Source: Syntrophaceae bacterium
Lineage (GTDB): Bacteria; Desulfobacterota; Syntrophia; Syntrophales; Smithellaceae
DNA: 64,000 nucleotides
Assembly (NCBI GenBank): GCA_009773315.1
Contig: WRPE01000005.1
Span: 1-64,000 of the forward strand
Reading direction: 5' to 3'
The notes under the pieces are model-generated. The model had not been told where the DNA came from. It was given only the letters and a program-made list of their open reading frames with translations, and made no database searches. Position 1 is the first letter of the stretch; every line of letters begins with the position of its first letter. Positions 19,651 to 28,880 of this stretch are shown here, piece by piece. The translations under genes were made by a program, and so were the position numbers.

Positions 19651-20571
19651 CTATTTCAGGAAGCCCTGAATGATCCGGTTCACTGCCTGGTCATACGTCA
19701 ATCCCAGGCTCATCAGTTTGGTCAGTTGATCACTCGCAATTTTCCCGATCGAAGCTTCATGGGTCAATTCTGCGTCGGGATGACCGGCTTTGAGTGACGG
19801 CATAGTTTCATTGGTTCCGTTATCCATAATAATCGCATCGCATTCAATATGACCGAAACATTTGTTCTGCGCGTCCATCGTCGCGTAGAACGTCTGTTTG
19901 GAATTACCCTTCATCACCGACCGCGATATCATGTTGGCACGGCTTCCCGCGCCTTTTAAAACAATATTGTTTGTTGATACGGCTGTCTGCTCCCCATCCG
20001 TTAAAACTCTTTCCGTAATCAGCAAAAGACTGTCCGGTCCCAACACCGCTTCATTGAGCCGGTTGGCTTCATCCACGCCGCTGATCTGGGTCAACTCCAT
20101 CTCTGCGTGCGCGCCTTCAGCCAGAAATACTTTGGTGGTCGGATTGAGCGTCCTTCGGCCCTTACCATCGCCTGAGGCATAGTGTTTTTCAACATAGGTA
20201 ACCTTTGCCCCTTTGCCGACCTGGAAATCATGGACGCCGGCATGTCCTTCCGGCTCGGACGAACCGCAGTGAATGCCGCAGCCGGCGACAATCGTCACCT
20301 CGGCGTCATCCCCAATGATAAAGGAATTATAGACAACATCATAAAGACCGGCCTGACTCAAAATAACAGGAATATGAACCGATTCGTTTTTCGTCCCCGG
20401 TTTAATCGTGATAATAATACCGGTTCCTTCGGCATTACTTTCAATATTGATATTGGCCGATACCTGCCGGCTCAGGAGCTTGCCGTTTTTTCGTATATTG
20501 TAGGCGCCTTTGGGCAGGCTTTCCAGATCAGCGACCGTTTTTAATAATGATTTATCTATAGCATCCAGCAT
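19651..20571 (-). CDS. SufB/SufD-family FeS scaffold protein
   Basis: A 306-aa SufB/D-type beta-helix core protein that works with SufC in FeS cluster assembly. Typical segments are visible: VGKGAKVTYVEKHYA, IVLKGAGSRANMISRSVMKG, CFGHIECDAIIMDNG and SLKAGHPDAELTHEASIGKI. It is shorter than E. coli SufB (about 495 aa) and matches the single-subunit proteins of two-gene minimal SUF systems (SmsB-like). The start is ATG 20571 after AAGGAGATCGTG; the track start at 20610 lies upstream of this SD. It overlaps the end of sufC by 20 bp. No sufS/sufU is next to it. Confidence 0.88.
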   Translation of the reverse strand: MLDAIDKSLLKTVADLESLPKGAYNIRKNGKLLSRQVSANINIESNAEGTGIIITIKPGTKNESVHIPVILSQAGLYDVVYNSFIIGDDAEVTIVAGCGIHCGSSEPEGHAGVHDFQVGKGAKVTYVEKHYASGDGKGRRTLNPTTKVFLAEGAHAEMELTQISGVDEANRLNEAVLGPDSLLLITERVLTDGEQTAVSTNNIVLKGAGSRANMISRSVMKGNSKQTFYATMDAQNKCFGHIECDAIIMDNGTNETMPSLKAGHPDAELTHEASIGKIASDQLTKLMSLGLTYDQAVNRIIQGFLK

Positions 20572-21310
20572 CACGATCTCCTTCACAGCTGTCCCGATAA
20601 GTGCACACACTCAAATCATCCAGAAGCGGCAAAGCGCCTTCCAGGTTTCCGCTATAGACAACCTTGCCTGAATTGATGATCATCACAACATCCGCCGCCT
20701 CCAGAAAGGCCCTGTTATGACTGACGACGATGGTGGTTGTGTGATTTTCGGCCAGTTCTTTTTTCAGAAGACTCACCATCGGACCAATTGTCCATAAATC
20801 GATCCCCGTATCCGGTTCATCGTATATCGCCAGCTTGGGATTGGCGGCAATAGTTATTGCCAGCTCGATTTTCTTGATTTCACCGCCCGACAGTTTGGCA
20901 TCCACCTCTTTATCCAAAAAGGATAATGGACAAATGCCCACTCTGGAAAGAATCTCCAGAAGTTTATTTTCATCCTCAATACCGGTGGCAACGGTCAGCA
21001 GATCGCGAAAGGTGATACCCTTGAAGCGCGCCGGTTGTTGAAAGCTGTAGGCGATACCGGCTTTTGCCCGCTCAGTGATCGTCCAGGCGGAAATATCCTG
21101 TCCCTTGAAAATGATCGCGCCCTGCGATACCGGATTAACACCCATGATCAATTTAGCCAGCGTGGTCTTGCCGCTGCCGTTAGGCCCGGTGATCGCGTAA
21201 AATTTGCCATCTTCGAAAGTAAAATTGATTCCGTCGATGATGTTGCGCAAGCCGCCGCTATTTTCTTCTCTCTCCTGTACGGTGAAATATACATTCTTTA
21301 ATTCCAGCAT
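20552..21310 (-). CDS. sufC: SufC-type ABC ATPase for FeS cluster assembly
   Basis: Cytoplasmic ABC ATPase (252 aa) of the SufC family: Walker A GPNGSGKTTLAK, Q-loop FQQPARFKG, signature KLSGGEIKKIE and Walker B AIYDEPDTGIDLW, the last being characteristic of SufC. It pairs with the overlapping sufB-like gene to form a minimal SufCB scaffold. The C-terminus has three extra Cys (VCTYRDSCEGDRDAGC) not usual in SufC. The ATG at 21310 is the first possible start. Confidence 0.9.
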   Translation of the reverse strand: MLELKNVYFTVQEREENSGGLRNIIDGINFTFEDGKFYAITGPNGSGKTTLAKLIMGVNPVSQGAIIFKGQDISAWTITERAKAGIAYSFQQPARFKGITFRDLLTVATGIEDENKLLEILSRVGICPLSFLDKEVDAKLSGGEIKKIELAITIAANPKLAIYDEPDTGIDLWTIGPMVSLLKKELAENHTTTIVVSHNRAFLEAADVVMIINSGKVVYSGNLEGALPLLDDLSVCTYRDSCEGDRDAGCYR

Positions 21311-21397
21311 GAATTGGATCTGCCTTTACTTTGATAATTTTTACGCTTTGGCTATATGCCGGTTTATTTCTTCTGTCAATGGGGAAGGGGGGAGTGA

Positions 21398-21533
21398 GAC
21401 TGAAGGCTTTTAGGCTGAAGGCCGAAGGTTAAGAAGAAGGCGCAAAACGCGCCGTCATGCCGGCAGAAGCCGGCATCCAGAAAGATAAAATGGCGCAGAA
21501 GGCTTACAAAATAGACCTTCAGTCTTCAGCCTA
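21398..21533. repeat. Structured intergenic repeat (nested and interleaved inverted repeats)
   Basis: The 235-bp gap between sufC and the FGGY kinase holds a perfect hairpin ATGCCGGC-AGAA-GCCGGCAT (21457-21476), of the dispersed GTCATgCCGGC type common in proteobacteria. It is flanked by two arm pairs: GACTGAAGG/CCTTCAGTC (21398/21516) and TAGGCTGAAG/CTTCAGCCTA (21411/21524). The arms occur in the order A-B-A'-B', so they cannot form one simple cruciform. Function unknown; probably a REP/MITE-type insertion. Confidence 0.6.
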
Positions 21534-21545
21534 ATGACCTTATCC

Positions 21546-23117
21546 CTACTCTTCCCCTGCCCTTTTAGGATAGCCGGTGATGTCGCGGATTTCCTCATAG
21601 AGGGGCTTTAACCTCTTATACATTTGTTTGTAAACACGTTTATAGAGCTGATCGTATGTTTTGTGCGTATTCAGATCCGGTTCGAAATACTGTCCGATGT
21701 GTGTCATCTCGGCAACAGCTTTCTTGAAGTTCCGATGCAGTTTCAGGCCGACCGCCGCGTCGATAGCCGCACCCAGTCCCGATGTTTCATAAATATGTGA
21801 GCGTGCTGTCGGCATGCCGAAAATATCAGCGGTGAGCTGCATGGCCGCGTCGCTTTGCGAGCCGCCGCCGGAGACCCGCAGTTCAGTAATATCCACGCCG
21901 CTGCGCTTTTCCTGACGCTCCTTACCCTCCCTGAGGGCGTAGGCCAGACCCTCCAGCATAGCGCGATAAAGGTGCGCCCTGTTATGCACATCGCCAAAGC
22001 CGATCACGGCGCCCTTGGCCTCCGGCCCCGGCACTTTAATGCCCGGCGACCAGTAGGGCTGGAGAATCAGCCCCATGGAACCCGGCGGCACTTGATGTAA
22101 GAGATCTTCAATAAGCGTTTCGACTTCAACACCCCGTTCCTCGGCGATCTGCTGCTCCAACTGCGCAAACTGTTCCGTAAACCAACTGACCATCCAATAG
22201 CCCCGGTAAATCATTATTTCCAGACTGTAGGCATCCGGCACTGCTGAGGGATAAGGGGGAATCAGTGGAATGGCTTCAATATATTTATAGTGCGTCGTAT
22301 TGATCGTGGCAGTTGTGCCGTAACTCAGGCAGCCGATATGCGGTTCAAGACATCCGGCGCCGATCACTTCGCAGGCTTTGTCCGCAGCGGCAGCAATCAC
22401 CGGCAATCCTTCCGGTATTCCCGTATCCGCGGCTGCCTGACGGGTAATTTCTCCCAGCACACCCGAAGGCTCAACTAAATCCGGCAGCATGTGAGGCTCA
22501 ACCTGCGTAACCTCCCATTTCCAGTTCCGCGAAGAGGCCCAAGCCTTCTTTTTATAATCGAAGGGTACATAGCCGACCTGACATCCGACGGAGTCAACAA
22601 ACCGGCCGGTCAGACAATAGGTCAGATAGCCGGAAAGAAATAAAAACTTATGCGTCTTCTCCCAGATGTCAGGCTGATAACGTTTAATCCAATTGCTCTC
22701 CGCTTCCGCCTGCAGGTAAGCCACGGTTTCACTCATGCCCGAGAATTTAAAAGCCATCCCCCACAATCCGCCTATCGGTTTCAAGCCGCTGGTGCGTCTC
22801 TGATCCAGCCAGACCATCGCCCGCCGCAACGGCTTGCCGTTTTTATCGAGATTGATCAGGGTGGAACGTTGTGTTGTCAGTGTGACTCCCACAATCGCTT
22901 CCTTCGGCACGGTTGTTTCATGCCAAAGCATTTGACAGGCCTGACAAAGCGATTTCCAGTAATAGTCGACATCCTGTTCCGCCCAACCCGGTTCACGTGA
23001 AATATAAGGCTTCATCGGAACCCTTTTTTTAAAAAGCAGGTTACCCTTTAAATCGAAAATAAGTGCCCGGACGGACTGAGTGCCGTTGTCGATACTGAGA
23101 ATTAAGTCTCTGGTCAT
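21546..23117 (-). CDS. FGGY-family carbohydrate kinase (xylulokinase-like)
   Basis: A 523-aa FGGY kinase. The N-domain phosphate loop [16 protein letters not shown] and a C-domain loop [15 protein letters not shown] are both present, with [11 protein letters not shown] in the sugar-binding region. It phosphorylates a sugar or polyol in the cytoplasm; the substrate cannot be read from sequence and no sugar transporter or isomerase is adjacent. Start ATG 23117 is preceded by AGAGGTGATTC. The gene stands alone between repeat-containing gaps. Confidence 0.85.
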   Translation of the reverse strand: MTRDLILSIDNGTQSVRALIFDLKGNLLFKKRVPMKPYISREPGWAEQDVDYYWKSLCQACQMLWHETTVPKEAIVGVTLTTQRSTLINLDKNGKPLRRAMVWLDQRRTSGLKPIGGLWGMAFKFSGMSETVAYLQAEAESNWIKRYQPDIWEKTHKFLFLSGYLTYCLTGRFVDSVGCQVGYVPFDYKKKAWASSRNWKWEVTQVEPHMLPDLVEPSGVLGEITRQAAADTGIPEGLPVIAAAADKACEVIGAGCLEPHIGCLSYGTTATINTTHYKYIEAIPLIPPYPSAVPDAYSLEIMIYRGYWMVSWFTEQFAQLEQQIAEERGVEVETLIEDLLHQVPPGSMGLILQPYWSPGIKVPGPEAKGAVIGFGDVHNRAHLYRAMLEGLAYALREGKERQEKRSGVDITELRVSGGGSQSDAAMQLTADIFGMPTARSHIYETSGLGAAIDAAVGLKLHRNFKKAVAEMTHIGQYFEPDLNTHKTYDQLYKRVYKQMYKRLKPLYEEIRDITGYPKRAGEE

Positions 23118-23314
23118 GAATCACCTCTATAGTGCGAAACGCAAATGCAAGATTCACTCGTCATGAGAAAACGTCATCATTCCGAAATGAATAAAAGTTG
23201 GATATTCATAGCACTGAATTCTTTTTTTTAAAACATGGTTTATTTTTTACATTAGTCAATACAATGGATAAGTAAGAAATTGCCGGAAAAGAGCGAAAGG
23301 AATGTCTTTGAAAC

Positions 23315-23351
23315 TTAAAGAGCAGGACAACGCAAGCTGCCTGCTCTTTAA
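23315..23351 (-). terminator. Hairpin terminator after the KKA-repeat gene
   Basis: TTAAAGAGCAGG and CCTGCTCTTTAA form a perfect 12-bp stem with a 13-nt loop, 20 bases after the stop of the KKA-repeat gene on the minus strand. The U-run is short (UUU), so intrinsic termination is probable rather than certain. Confidence 0.6.
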
Positions 23352-23371
23352 ATGATCATTGTTCATGGATG

Positions 23372-23554
23372 TTACTTTTTAGCTGCAGCCTTCTTGACAA
23401 CTTTCTTGGCGACGGCTTTCTTCACAACCTTCTTCACTGCAGCCTTCTTGACAACTTTCTTGGCGACGGCTTTCTTCACAACTTTCTTGGCTGCCACTTT
23501 TTTTGCGGCGGGCTTTGCAGCCTTCTTTACTACTTTCTTTGCTGTTGCTGTCAT
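23372..23554 (-). CDS. Histone H1-like Lys/Ala-rich repeat protein
   Basis: A 60-aa protein made almost entirely of Lys, Ala and Val: MTATAKKVVKKAAK, then repeats of (A)KKVVKKA. This is the composition of bacterial histone-H1-like DNA-binding proteins (HctA/AlgP tail type), so nucleoid or polyanion binding is likely. It is supported as a real gene by GGAGG 9 nt before the ATG and by a strong hairpin just after the stop. The near-identical DNA repeat units (about 51 bp period) make it prone to length variation. The antisense ORF 23352-23624 is its mirror and is not a gene. Confidence 0.78.
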   Translation of the reverse strand: MTATAKKVVKKAAKPAAKKVAAKKVVKKAVAKKVVKKAAVKKVVKKAVAKKVVKKAAAKK

Positions 23555-23775
23555 TGGGTTTAGCCTCCTTTTATTGAGTTTACTTCTTGGTTACAGAATT
23601 AGTAACCTTTCATGTGTTAGTTAATTTTACTTTATTTTTTCCCTCCGGTCAACAAAAACTACCAAATAATTATTATATTTTTTATTTTTAATTCCGGTAA
23701 GAAAAATTATTCTTATCAATGAAGCACAAATCGAAAATTCGCATCCACCGGGCGTCAGTGCTGCAGGCATGACGA

Positions 23776-24567
23776 TCACAGATAATTTCTTGCTCCGACA
23801 TAATGTTTGGCGAAGTATTCATCGGATAAAGAGTTGATGCGGATCCTTTTGCCGCGAGACGGTGCATGAATAAACCGACCATCGCCGATGTAGATGCCCA
23901 CATGCGACACTTTCCCGCGACCTTTTATCAAAAAAAAGACCAGATCGCCTTTTTGTAAATCGTTTTGGTCAATCGCATCGCCTGCGTCATACTGTGTCCT
24001 TGAATGCCGCGGCAGATCCAGACCATTTAACTGATAAACCGTCATGGTGAGACCGCTGCAATCAAATCCCGTCTCGGCGGACGATCCGCCCCACAGATAA
24101 GGTACCCCGATAAAGTCCCGGGCGCTTTTCACCAGCGACTCTCTTAAATAATCCGTACCATATTGCTTTCGCTTTGCCGCCGCGGAATCTTCCGGCAGCA
24201 CGATATAGAATTCTTCGATCACGCCAGCACTTTGCAGTGATTGTGCGCGCAGACGCGCCTGATCTTTGGATGAGAAGTTGCCGAAACGAACTTTAAACAA
24301 ACCATCGGCTGCTTTGAAATAGGTAGCGTCCAGGCCTTGGCTTTTGAGCTTTTCCGTCAGACGCACCGCGTTTTCCGCCTGCGAGAATGCTCCCGCCTGA
24401 ATCGTGGTTCCCATGATCGCCAGCGGTCTCTTTTGCGGCCGTGGTGACACAGCGCTAACTTTCTCTCCACGGCTCGCGCAGCCCTCCATCAACATTACAA
24501 GAATTAGAAACAACACAATATTCAGGCTGATTTTTTTTATTTTTTCCACACTGTTTTTATCCTGCAT
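23776..24567 (-). CDS. SPOR + NlpC/P60 peptidoglycan hydrolase lipoprotein
   Basis: A 263-aa predicted lipoprotein (lipobox-like MEGC, Cys about residue 30). Residues about 50-125 form a SPOR-like domain (TIQAGAFSQAENAVRLTEKL), which binds denuded peptidoglycan. Residues about 145-263 are an NlpC/P60 cysteine peptidase: Cys in FDCSGLTMTVYQL, His in SHVGIYIGDG and a third polar His in RFIHAP. It would cut peptide stems of murein at the cell envelope. The ATG lies 9 nt after the cca stop, so it is probably the last gene of the thi-cca transcript. Confidence 0.9.
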   Translation of the reverse strand: MQDKNSVEKIKKISLNIVLFLILVMLMEGCASRGEKVSAVSPRPQKRPLAIMGTTIQAGAFSQAENAVRLTEKLKSQGLDATYFKAADGLFKVRFGNFSSKDQARLRAQSLQSAGVIEEFYIVLPEDSAAAKRKQYGTDYLRESLVKSARDFIGVPYLWGGSSAETGFDCSGLTMTVYQLNGLDLPRHSRTQYDAGDAIDQNDLQKGDLVFFLIKGRGKVSHVGIYIGDGRFIHAPSRGKRIRINSLSDEYFAKHYVGARNYL

Positions 24568-24576
24568 AAAGCCATA

Positions 24577-25926
24577 TCATAATTTCCAGCGGGTTTGCAC
24601 AAAGGCCGCCGCTTCTTCACTATTATGTATTCTGTTTTCCAGTTGCTCTTCTTCCAGAGTCCGCAAGACTTCCCCGATAAGCTTCCCGGGTGTAAATCCC
24701 ATCGCCATTAAGTCATGGCCGCTCAAAAGACGCGGCGGATGCAGCGCTTCGTGTTCCAGATTCTGCAGCTGATGGCGGCAAAAATCGTAATGGTCCAGCA
24801 TCCCGTGACTGGCCAGGCAATCCAGGCGATGTAATTGTAGATGCAGATGAAAATCCGGCATCCGCAAAAATCGCTTTAACCGGGCGGGCCGCATTTTCTG
24901 CACGTTCATAAAGGCCATGTGGTGATGGATCAGACTCAGCACTGTATCCTTTTGAGCGCGTGAGAATCTCAACCGCTGGAGAATGCCTTCGGCTATAGCC
25001 TCCCCCAATTTCACATGTCCATAAAAATGGACGCCGTCATCATCCTCCTTACGCGACAAGGGCTTGCCGACATCGTGTAAAAGCGCTCCCCAGGCCAGCG
25101 CCGGATCAATATCCGGACTGGTTTCATCCGACAATATCTCCAGCATAATCATCGTATGCTGCCAGACATCGCCTTCGGGATGAAAACGAGGCGGCTGCGA
25201 CACACCGCGCATCCTGTCCACTTCCGGTAGTATCTGCTGCAAGATTCCTGTATCGGCCATTAATTCAAAACCAGGGCGGGCACCGCCACGGGTTAGTATT
25301 TTGTGAAGCTCTTCGGCAATTCGTTCGGCGCTGATTCCCTTAATGCTTGCGGCATGGTGTTGAATAGCGTCCCGGGTTTGTGGATCCATGGAAAAATTGA
25401 GATTGGCGGCAAAACGGATCGCTCGCAGCATCCTTAAATAGTCTTCATTGAAACGAACGGCAGGATCACCGATGGTTCGAATGACTTTTCTTTCAATATC
25501 CGCCCGTCCGTCAACATAATCGATGATTTGTTTTGTTTCAGGATCCATCAGCAACCCGTTGATTGTAAAATCACGCCGGAAAACATCTTCCTTTGCCGAT
25601 GAAAAATGAACGCAAGTAGGCCTCCTGCCGTCTTCATAAGCATCGTCCCTGCGAAAAGTCGCTACGTCATAGGAATGACCATCCGCGATCACCACAATCA
25701 CGCCGAATTTCACGCCTACAGCAACCGTGCGTTTAAATAACGCCACGACTTGATCCGGCAGAGCGGATGTGACGATGTCATAGTCGCCCGGCAAAACGCC
25801 GCGCAGACTATCCCGCACGCAGCCGCCCACGAAATAAGCATCATAACCCGCATGCTTCAAGCGGCTGATGATTGCCTCCGCCTTGCCGCGCTTTTCATCT
25901 TTATTTTCCGCCGTCCGAGTTAACAT
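24577..25926 (-). CDS. tRNA CCA nucleotidyltransferase / poly(A) polymerase family with HD domain
   Basis: A 449-aa class II nucleotidyltransferase: YFVGGCVRDSLRG and the catalytic DYDIVTSALP (DxD) at about residues 35-65, RRDFTINGL, the RMLRAIRFA ATP/CTP-selecting region, and an HD phosphohydrolase domain in the middle (WQHTMIML, LLHDVGKP). It repairs or adds the 3' CCA of tRNAs. In bacteria with this architecture the job may be CCA, CC or A addition, and PcnB-type polymerases look similar. ATG 25926 has GGGAG upstream and lies 15 nt after thiC. Confidence 0.88.
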   Translation of the reverse strand: MLTRTAENKDEKRGKAEAIISRLKHAGYDAYFVGGCVRDSLRGVLPGDYDIVTSALPDQVVALFKRTVAVGVKFGVIVVIADGHSYDVATFRRDDAYEDGRRPTCVHFSSAKEDVFRRDFTINGLLMDPETKQIIDYVDGRADIERKVIRTIGDPAVRFNEDYLRMLRAIRFAANLNFSMDPQTRDAIQHHAASIKGISAERIAEELHKILTRGGARPGFELMADTGILQQILPEVDRMRGVSQPPRFHPEGDVWQHTMIMLEILSDETSPDIDPALAWGALLHDVGKPLSRKEDDDGVHFYGHVKLGEAIAEGILQRLRFSRAQKDTVLSLIHHHMAFMNVQKMRPARLKRFLRMPDFHLHLQLHRLDCLASHGMLDHYDFCRHQLQNLEHEALHPPRLLSGHDLMAMGFTPGKLIGEVLRTLEEEQLENRIHNSEEAAAFVQTRWKL

Positions 25927-25941
25927 GGCTCCCTTAACAGG

Positions 25942-27213
25942 TTACCGCTTTCCCAATTTGATCGCACAGAATTCACCGCACATCGTGCAGCCTTCATCCT
26001 GGGCGCTCTTACTTTTTTCCAGAAGAGCAACCGTTTTTTCCGGGTCAATGGATAAATTCACCTGCCCTTGCCAATCAAAATTTTTCCGGCATTGAGACAT
26101 TTTCCGGTCCCGCTCTCTGGCTCCCTGAATACCTTTGGCAATATCCGCAATGTGCGCGGCAATCCGTGCGGCAATGACGCCGTCGCGCACGTCGGCCAAT
26201 GTCGGCAGGCGCAGATGCTCGGCGGGTGTCACGTAACAAAGAAAATCGGCCCCGGCTGCTCCGGCAATCGCGCCGCCAATGGCAGAGGTTATATGATCAT
26301 AGCCAGGCGCAATGTCCGTCGGCAGCGGTCCCAAAACATAAAACGGAGCGCCCTGGCATATTTTCTTCTGGAGCTTGATATTGGCTTCCACTTCGGTAAT
26401 CGGCACATGGCCGGGCCCTTCAATCATGACCTGGACCCCCGCATCGCGAGCGCGGCAGGCCAGCTGCCCCAAAATGATCAGCTCCTGTAACTGCCCCCGG
26501 TCGGTTGCGTCGTCAATGGCGCCGGGACGCAAACCGTCACCCAGAGACAAAACCATGTCATAGCGGTGAGCAATTTCCAGCAGGCGGTCATACTCTTCAT
26601 AAAGCGGATTTTCCCGATCATTGCAGTGCATCCAGTTGGCTGTCATGGAACCACCCCGGCTGACAATACCCAAAACTCTTCCTTGATTCTCCACTGTGGC
26701 CACACTCAGACGATTGACACCACAGTGCACCGTGATGAAATCGACACCATCCCGACCGTTTTCTTCGATTACGGCAAACATATCCTCCGATGTCATTTCC
26801 GCAATCGCTTTTTTCTCGCCCAGAATTTTAACCGCCGCCTGATAAATCGGCACCGTCCCGATAGCGACGGTGGCTTTTTCCATGACCGCCTTGCGAATTT
26901 GAGCCAGATCACCGCCGGTGGAAAGATCCATTACCGCATCGGCGCCCGCGTCTGTGGCGATTTTTAATTTTTCCAATTCCAAAGCCAAATCATTATTGTC
27001 TCTGGATGTGCCGATATTGGCGTTGACTTTCGTACGCAATCCAAGGCCTATGGCGAGCGGCTTGATTTTCTGATGGTTCACATTACGGCAAATTACGATA
27101 GTACCATCGACCATGCCCTGCTTGATAAATTCCGCCTCAACACCTTCCTGTACCGCGCAGATTTTCATCTCTTCCGAAATGATCCCTTTGCGGGCTTTTT
27201 CTAACTGTGTCAT
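25942..27213 (-). CDS. thiC: Phosphomethylpyrimidine synthase ThiC (short form)
   Basis: Non-canonical radical-SAM enzyme that converts AIR to HMP-P in thiamine synthesis. The 423-aa length matches the short clade of anaerobes and archaea, not the 630-aa E. coli form. Key stretches: DLSTGGDLAQIRKAV, FITVHCGVNRL, SRGGSMTANWM, LSLGDGLRPG, EGPGHVPI. The C-terminal cluster motif reads CTMCGEFC. BzaF-type hydroxybenzimidazole synthases are close relatives, but the thiN-thiD neighbours and TPP riboswitch support ThiC. The start is ATG 27213, 5 nt after GGAGG; the track starts four codons upstream. Confidence 0.94.
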   Translation of the reverse strand: MTQLEKARKGIISEEMKICAVQEGVEAEFIKQGMVDGTIVICRNVNHQKIKPLAIGLGLRTKVNANIGTSRDNNDLALELEKLKIATDAGADAVMDLSTGGDLAQIRKAVMEKATVAIGTVPIYQAAVKILGEKKAIAEMTSEDMFAVIEENGRDGVDFITVHCGVNRLSVATVENQGRVLGIVSRGGSMTANWMHCNDRENPLYEEYDRLLEIAHRYDMVLSLGDGLRPGAIDDATDRGQLQELIILGQLACRARDAGVQVMIEGPGHVPITEVEANIKLQKKICQGAPFYVLGPLPTDIAPGYDHITSAIGGAIAGAAGADFLCYVTPAEHLRLPTLADVRDGVIAARIAAHIADIAKGIQGARERDRKMSQCRKNFDWQGQVNLSIDPEKTVALLEKSKSAQDEGCTMCGEFCAIKLGKR

Positions 27214-27237
27214 TATTGCCTCCAAACTTTTTTAATA

Positions 27238-28035
27238 TCATTTACCCAAAATGTTCACCGGCCCATGACCTTTTCCCAGGAACAGTGAATTTTTAATTGC
27301 TTCAGTTACCATCCTTTTCGCCTGCTCGACAGCCGGATACATCCTTTTACCTTGCGCAAGATTTGCTGCCAGCACCGAGGCAAATGTGCAGCCGGTGCCA
27401 TGTGTGTTTTTTGTTTTGATCCAATCTTCTGAAAACTCGTAATACTGATTCCCGTCATAGAGGATATCAATGCTGCCGGAGTTCCTTCTGCCGGGCAAAT
27501 GCCCCCCTTTGATAACAATATTTTCCACACCCAGATCGACAATGACGGCAGCAGCTTTCTTCATCCCCGCAGCCGAACGGATTTTCATCTGAGCCAGAGA
27601 TTCCGCTTCCGGAATATTCGGTGTGAGAACCCGGGTCAGCGGCAGAAGCCTTTTGACCAGCGCCTGTCGGGCCTGCTCCTGCATCATCGTCCAGCCTCCC
27701 TTGGCAATCATCACCGGATCGACAACGACATTTTTTATTCTGTATTGTTCAATCTTCCTGACCACTGTATTGACCGCACCCGCCGTCAGCATCATGCCGG
27801 TTTTTAAAGCATCCGCGCCAATATCGCTCAAGACGGCATCCAGTTGCGCTGCAATGAATCTTTGCGGCACAGGAAAAATATCCTGAACCCCGCGGGTATT
27901 CTGAGCCGTGAGCGCTGTAATCACCGTCAGGCCATAGCAGCCGCAGGCGTGAACGGCTTTCAGGTCCGCCTGAACGCCTGCTCCGCCACCGGAGTCGGAA
28001 CCACCAATACATAATATTTTGAACAGCCTATTCAC
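27238..28035 (-). CDS. thiD: Hydroxymethylpyrimidine (phosphate) kinase ThiD
   Basis: A 265-aa ribokinase-fold enzyme phosphorylating HMP-P to HMP-PP. Motifs: CIGGSDSGGGAGVQADLK at the N-terminus, VDPVMIAKGG, LTPNIPEAE and the anion-hole segment NTHGTGCTFASVLAANLAQG. It starts with GTG 28035, immediately after the thiN stop (TGAGTG), and GGAGG lies 8 nt upstream. The head-to-tail arrangement indicates coupled translation. Confidence 0.94.
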   Translation of the reverse strand: MNRLFKILCIGGSDSGGGAGVQADLKAVHACGCYGLTVITALTAQNTRGVQDIFPVPQRFIAAQLDAVLSDIGADALKTGMMLTAGAVNTVVRKIEQYRIKNVVVDPVMIAKGGWTMMQEQARQALVKRLLPLTRVLTPNIPEAESLAQMKIRSAAGMKKAAAVIVDLGVENIVIKGGHLPGRRNSGSIDILYDGNQYYEFSEDWIKTKNTHGTGCTFASVLAANLAQGKRMYPAVEQAKRMVTEAIKNSLFLGKGHGPVNILGK

Positions 28036-28707
28036 TCAGTTCGCCTCCGGAAAAACATCTTTTTGCCAGTACCGGATCACCAGCAGATTTCCCGACTGGA
28101 TACGGATGACGGCTGGATTACCGGAAATAATATTACTGACACCCCGCGATTCAGACATCATCAACGCCTCGTCGCTGAGGGTATAGAGAAATCCCCGAAG
28201 GGTAACGCCCTCGACTCTGGGACAAAGCGCGATAAGAGAAACCAGACAACCGATGGCGTCTGCAAATAGGACTTCGCCGTCCGGCACAAAAGCTTCGCAG
28301 TATTCATCCATCAGGCCGGTTTTAATTCCCGCTTCCTTGCCTTTAATCAGCAAAAATAGATTGGCCAGCGCGTGATCCATCCTTCCACCTTGCGCGCCCC
28401 AGATCTCAATGGTTTCCGGTTGCTGCGATAGCGCATAATCCAGGGCCAGAGCCGTATCGGTAAAATCCTTCCTGGCCGGAAGCTTAATGATCTTTACTCC
28501 CGAACGTTCGTAATGCGCCAGTTGCGACGGCTCAATGGAGTCCATGTCACCCACCAGCATATCCGGCGTCAACGAGGCTGCTGCCAGGTGGCGCGTGCCG
28601 CCGTCACAGCCGATCAACACGCGGTTGCCCGTTTGAGCCATTCTTTTCTGGAAAAAATCCGGATTCCCCAGGCGACCGCCACTGACAATGATAATGTTTT
28701 GATGCAT
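28036..28707 (-). CDS. thiN: Thiamine diphosphokinase
   Basis: A 223-aa thiamine pyrophosphokinase (ThiN/TPK) making TPP from thiamine. It has the family's GCDGGTRHLA, VGDMDSIEPS and ARKDFTDTALALDYA motifs and the substrate-binding WGAQGGRMDHALANL. It is the first gene of the TPP-riboswitch operon, in keeping with salvage and de novo branches being switched together. The start is taken as ATG 28707 (MHQNIII); the TTG at 28719 is the alternative. Confidence 0.93.
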   Translation of the reverse strand: MHQNIIIVSGGRLGNPDFFQKRMAQTGNRVLIGCDGGTRHLAAASLTPDMLVGDMDSIEPSQLAHYERSGVKIIKLPARKDFTDTALALDYALSQQPETIEIWGAQGGRMDHALANLFLLIKGKEAGIKTGLMDEYCEAFVPDGEVLFADAIGCLVSLIALCPRVEGVTLRGFLYTLSDEALMMSESRGVSNIISGNPAVIRIQSGNLLVIRYWQKDVFPEAN

Positions 28708-28752
28708 AATGAACCCCAAACCACGGGCATTCTGCCCTCCGCTTTGCGGGAT

Positions 28753-28826
28753 AAGTGAAACGAATCAATTCCGACCTGTGACCATTAGGTTACGCGTTTC
28801 ACTTTCGGAATTGAGGTTTCACTAAC
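28753..28826. repeat. Dispersed repeat copy with interleaved inverted arms in the thi leader
   Basis: Arms AAGTGAAACG (28753), TCAATTCCGA (28765), CGTTTCACTT (28795) and TCGGAATTGA (28805) occur in the order A-B-A'-B'; both pairs are perfect 10-mers. Sequence related to the 5' half recurs at 37690-37722, and sequence related to the 3' half at 60309-60346. It lies between the riboswitch hairpin and thiN, so it would be part of the thi 5' leader. Confidence 0.6.
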
Positions 28827-28866
28827 AAATAAGCCATACCCTTACACCTGAAAAGGATATGGCTTA
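28827..28866 (-). terminator. Candidate riboswitch expression-platform hairpin
   Basis: Directly 3' of the TPP aptamer on the minus strand. AAGCCATA/TATGGCTT forms an 8-bp stem extended by AAGG/CCTT pairing, and is followed by AUUUGUU, a weak U-tract. Position and structure fit a TPP-dependent terminator; the weak U-run leaves some doubt. Confidence 0.5.
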
Positions 28867-28880
28867 GATTGGTTTAGAAT

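Noticed and set aside
23352-23624. 90-aa plus-strand ORF rich in Phe/Thr (TTFLATAFFTTF)
   Set aside because: It is the mirror of the KKA-repeat gene, which has the SD sequence and the terminator on the other strand.
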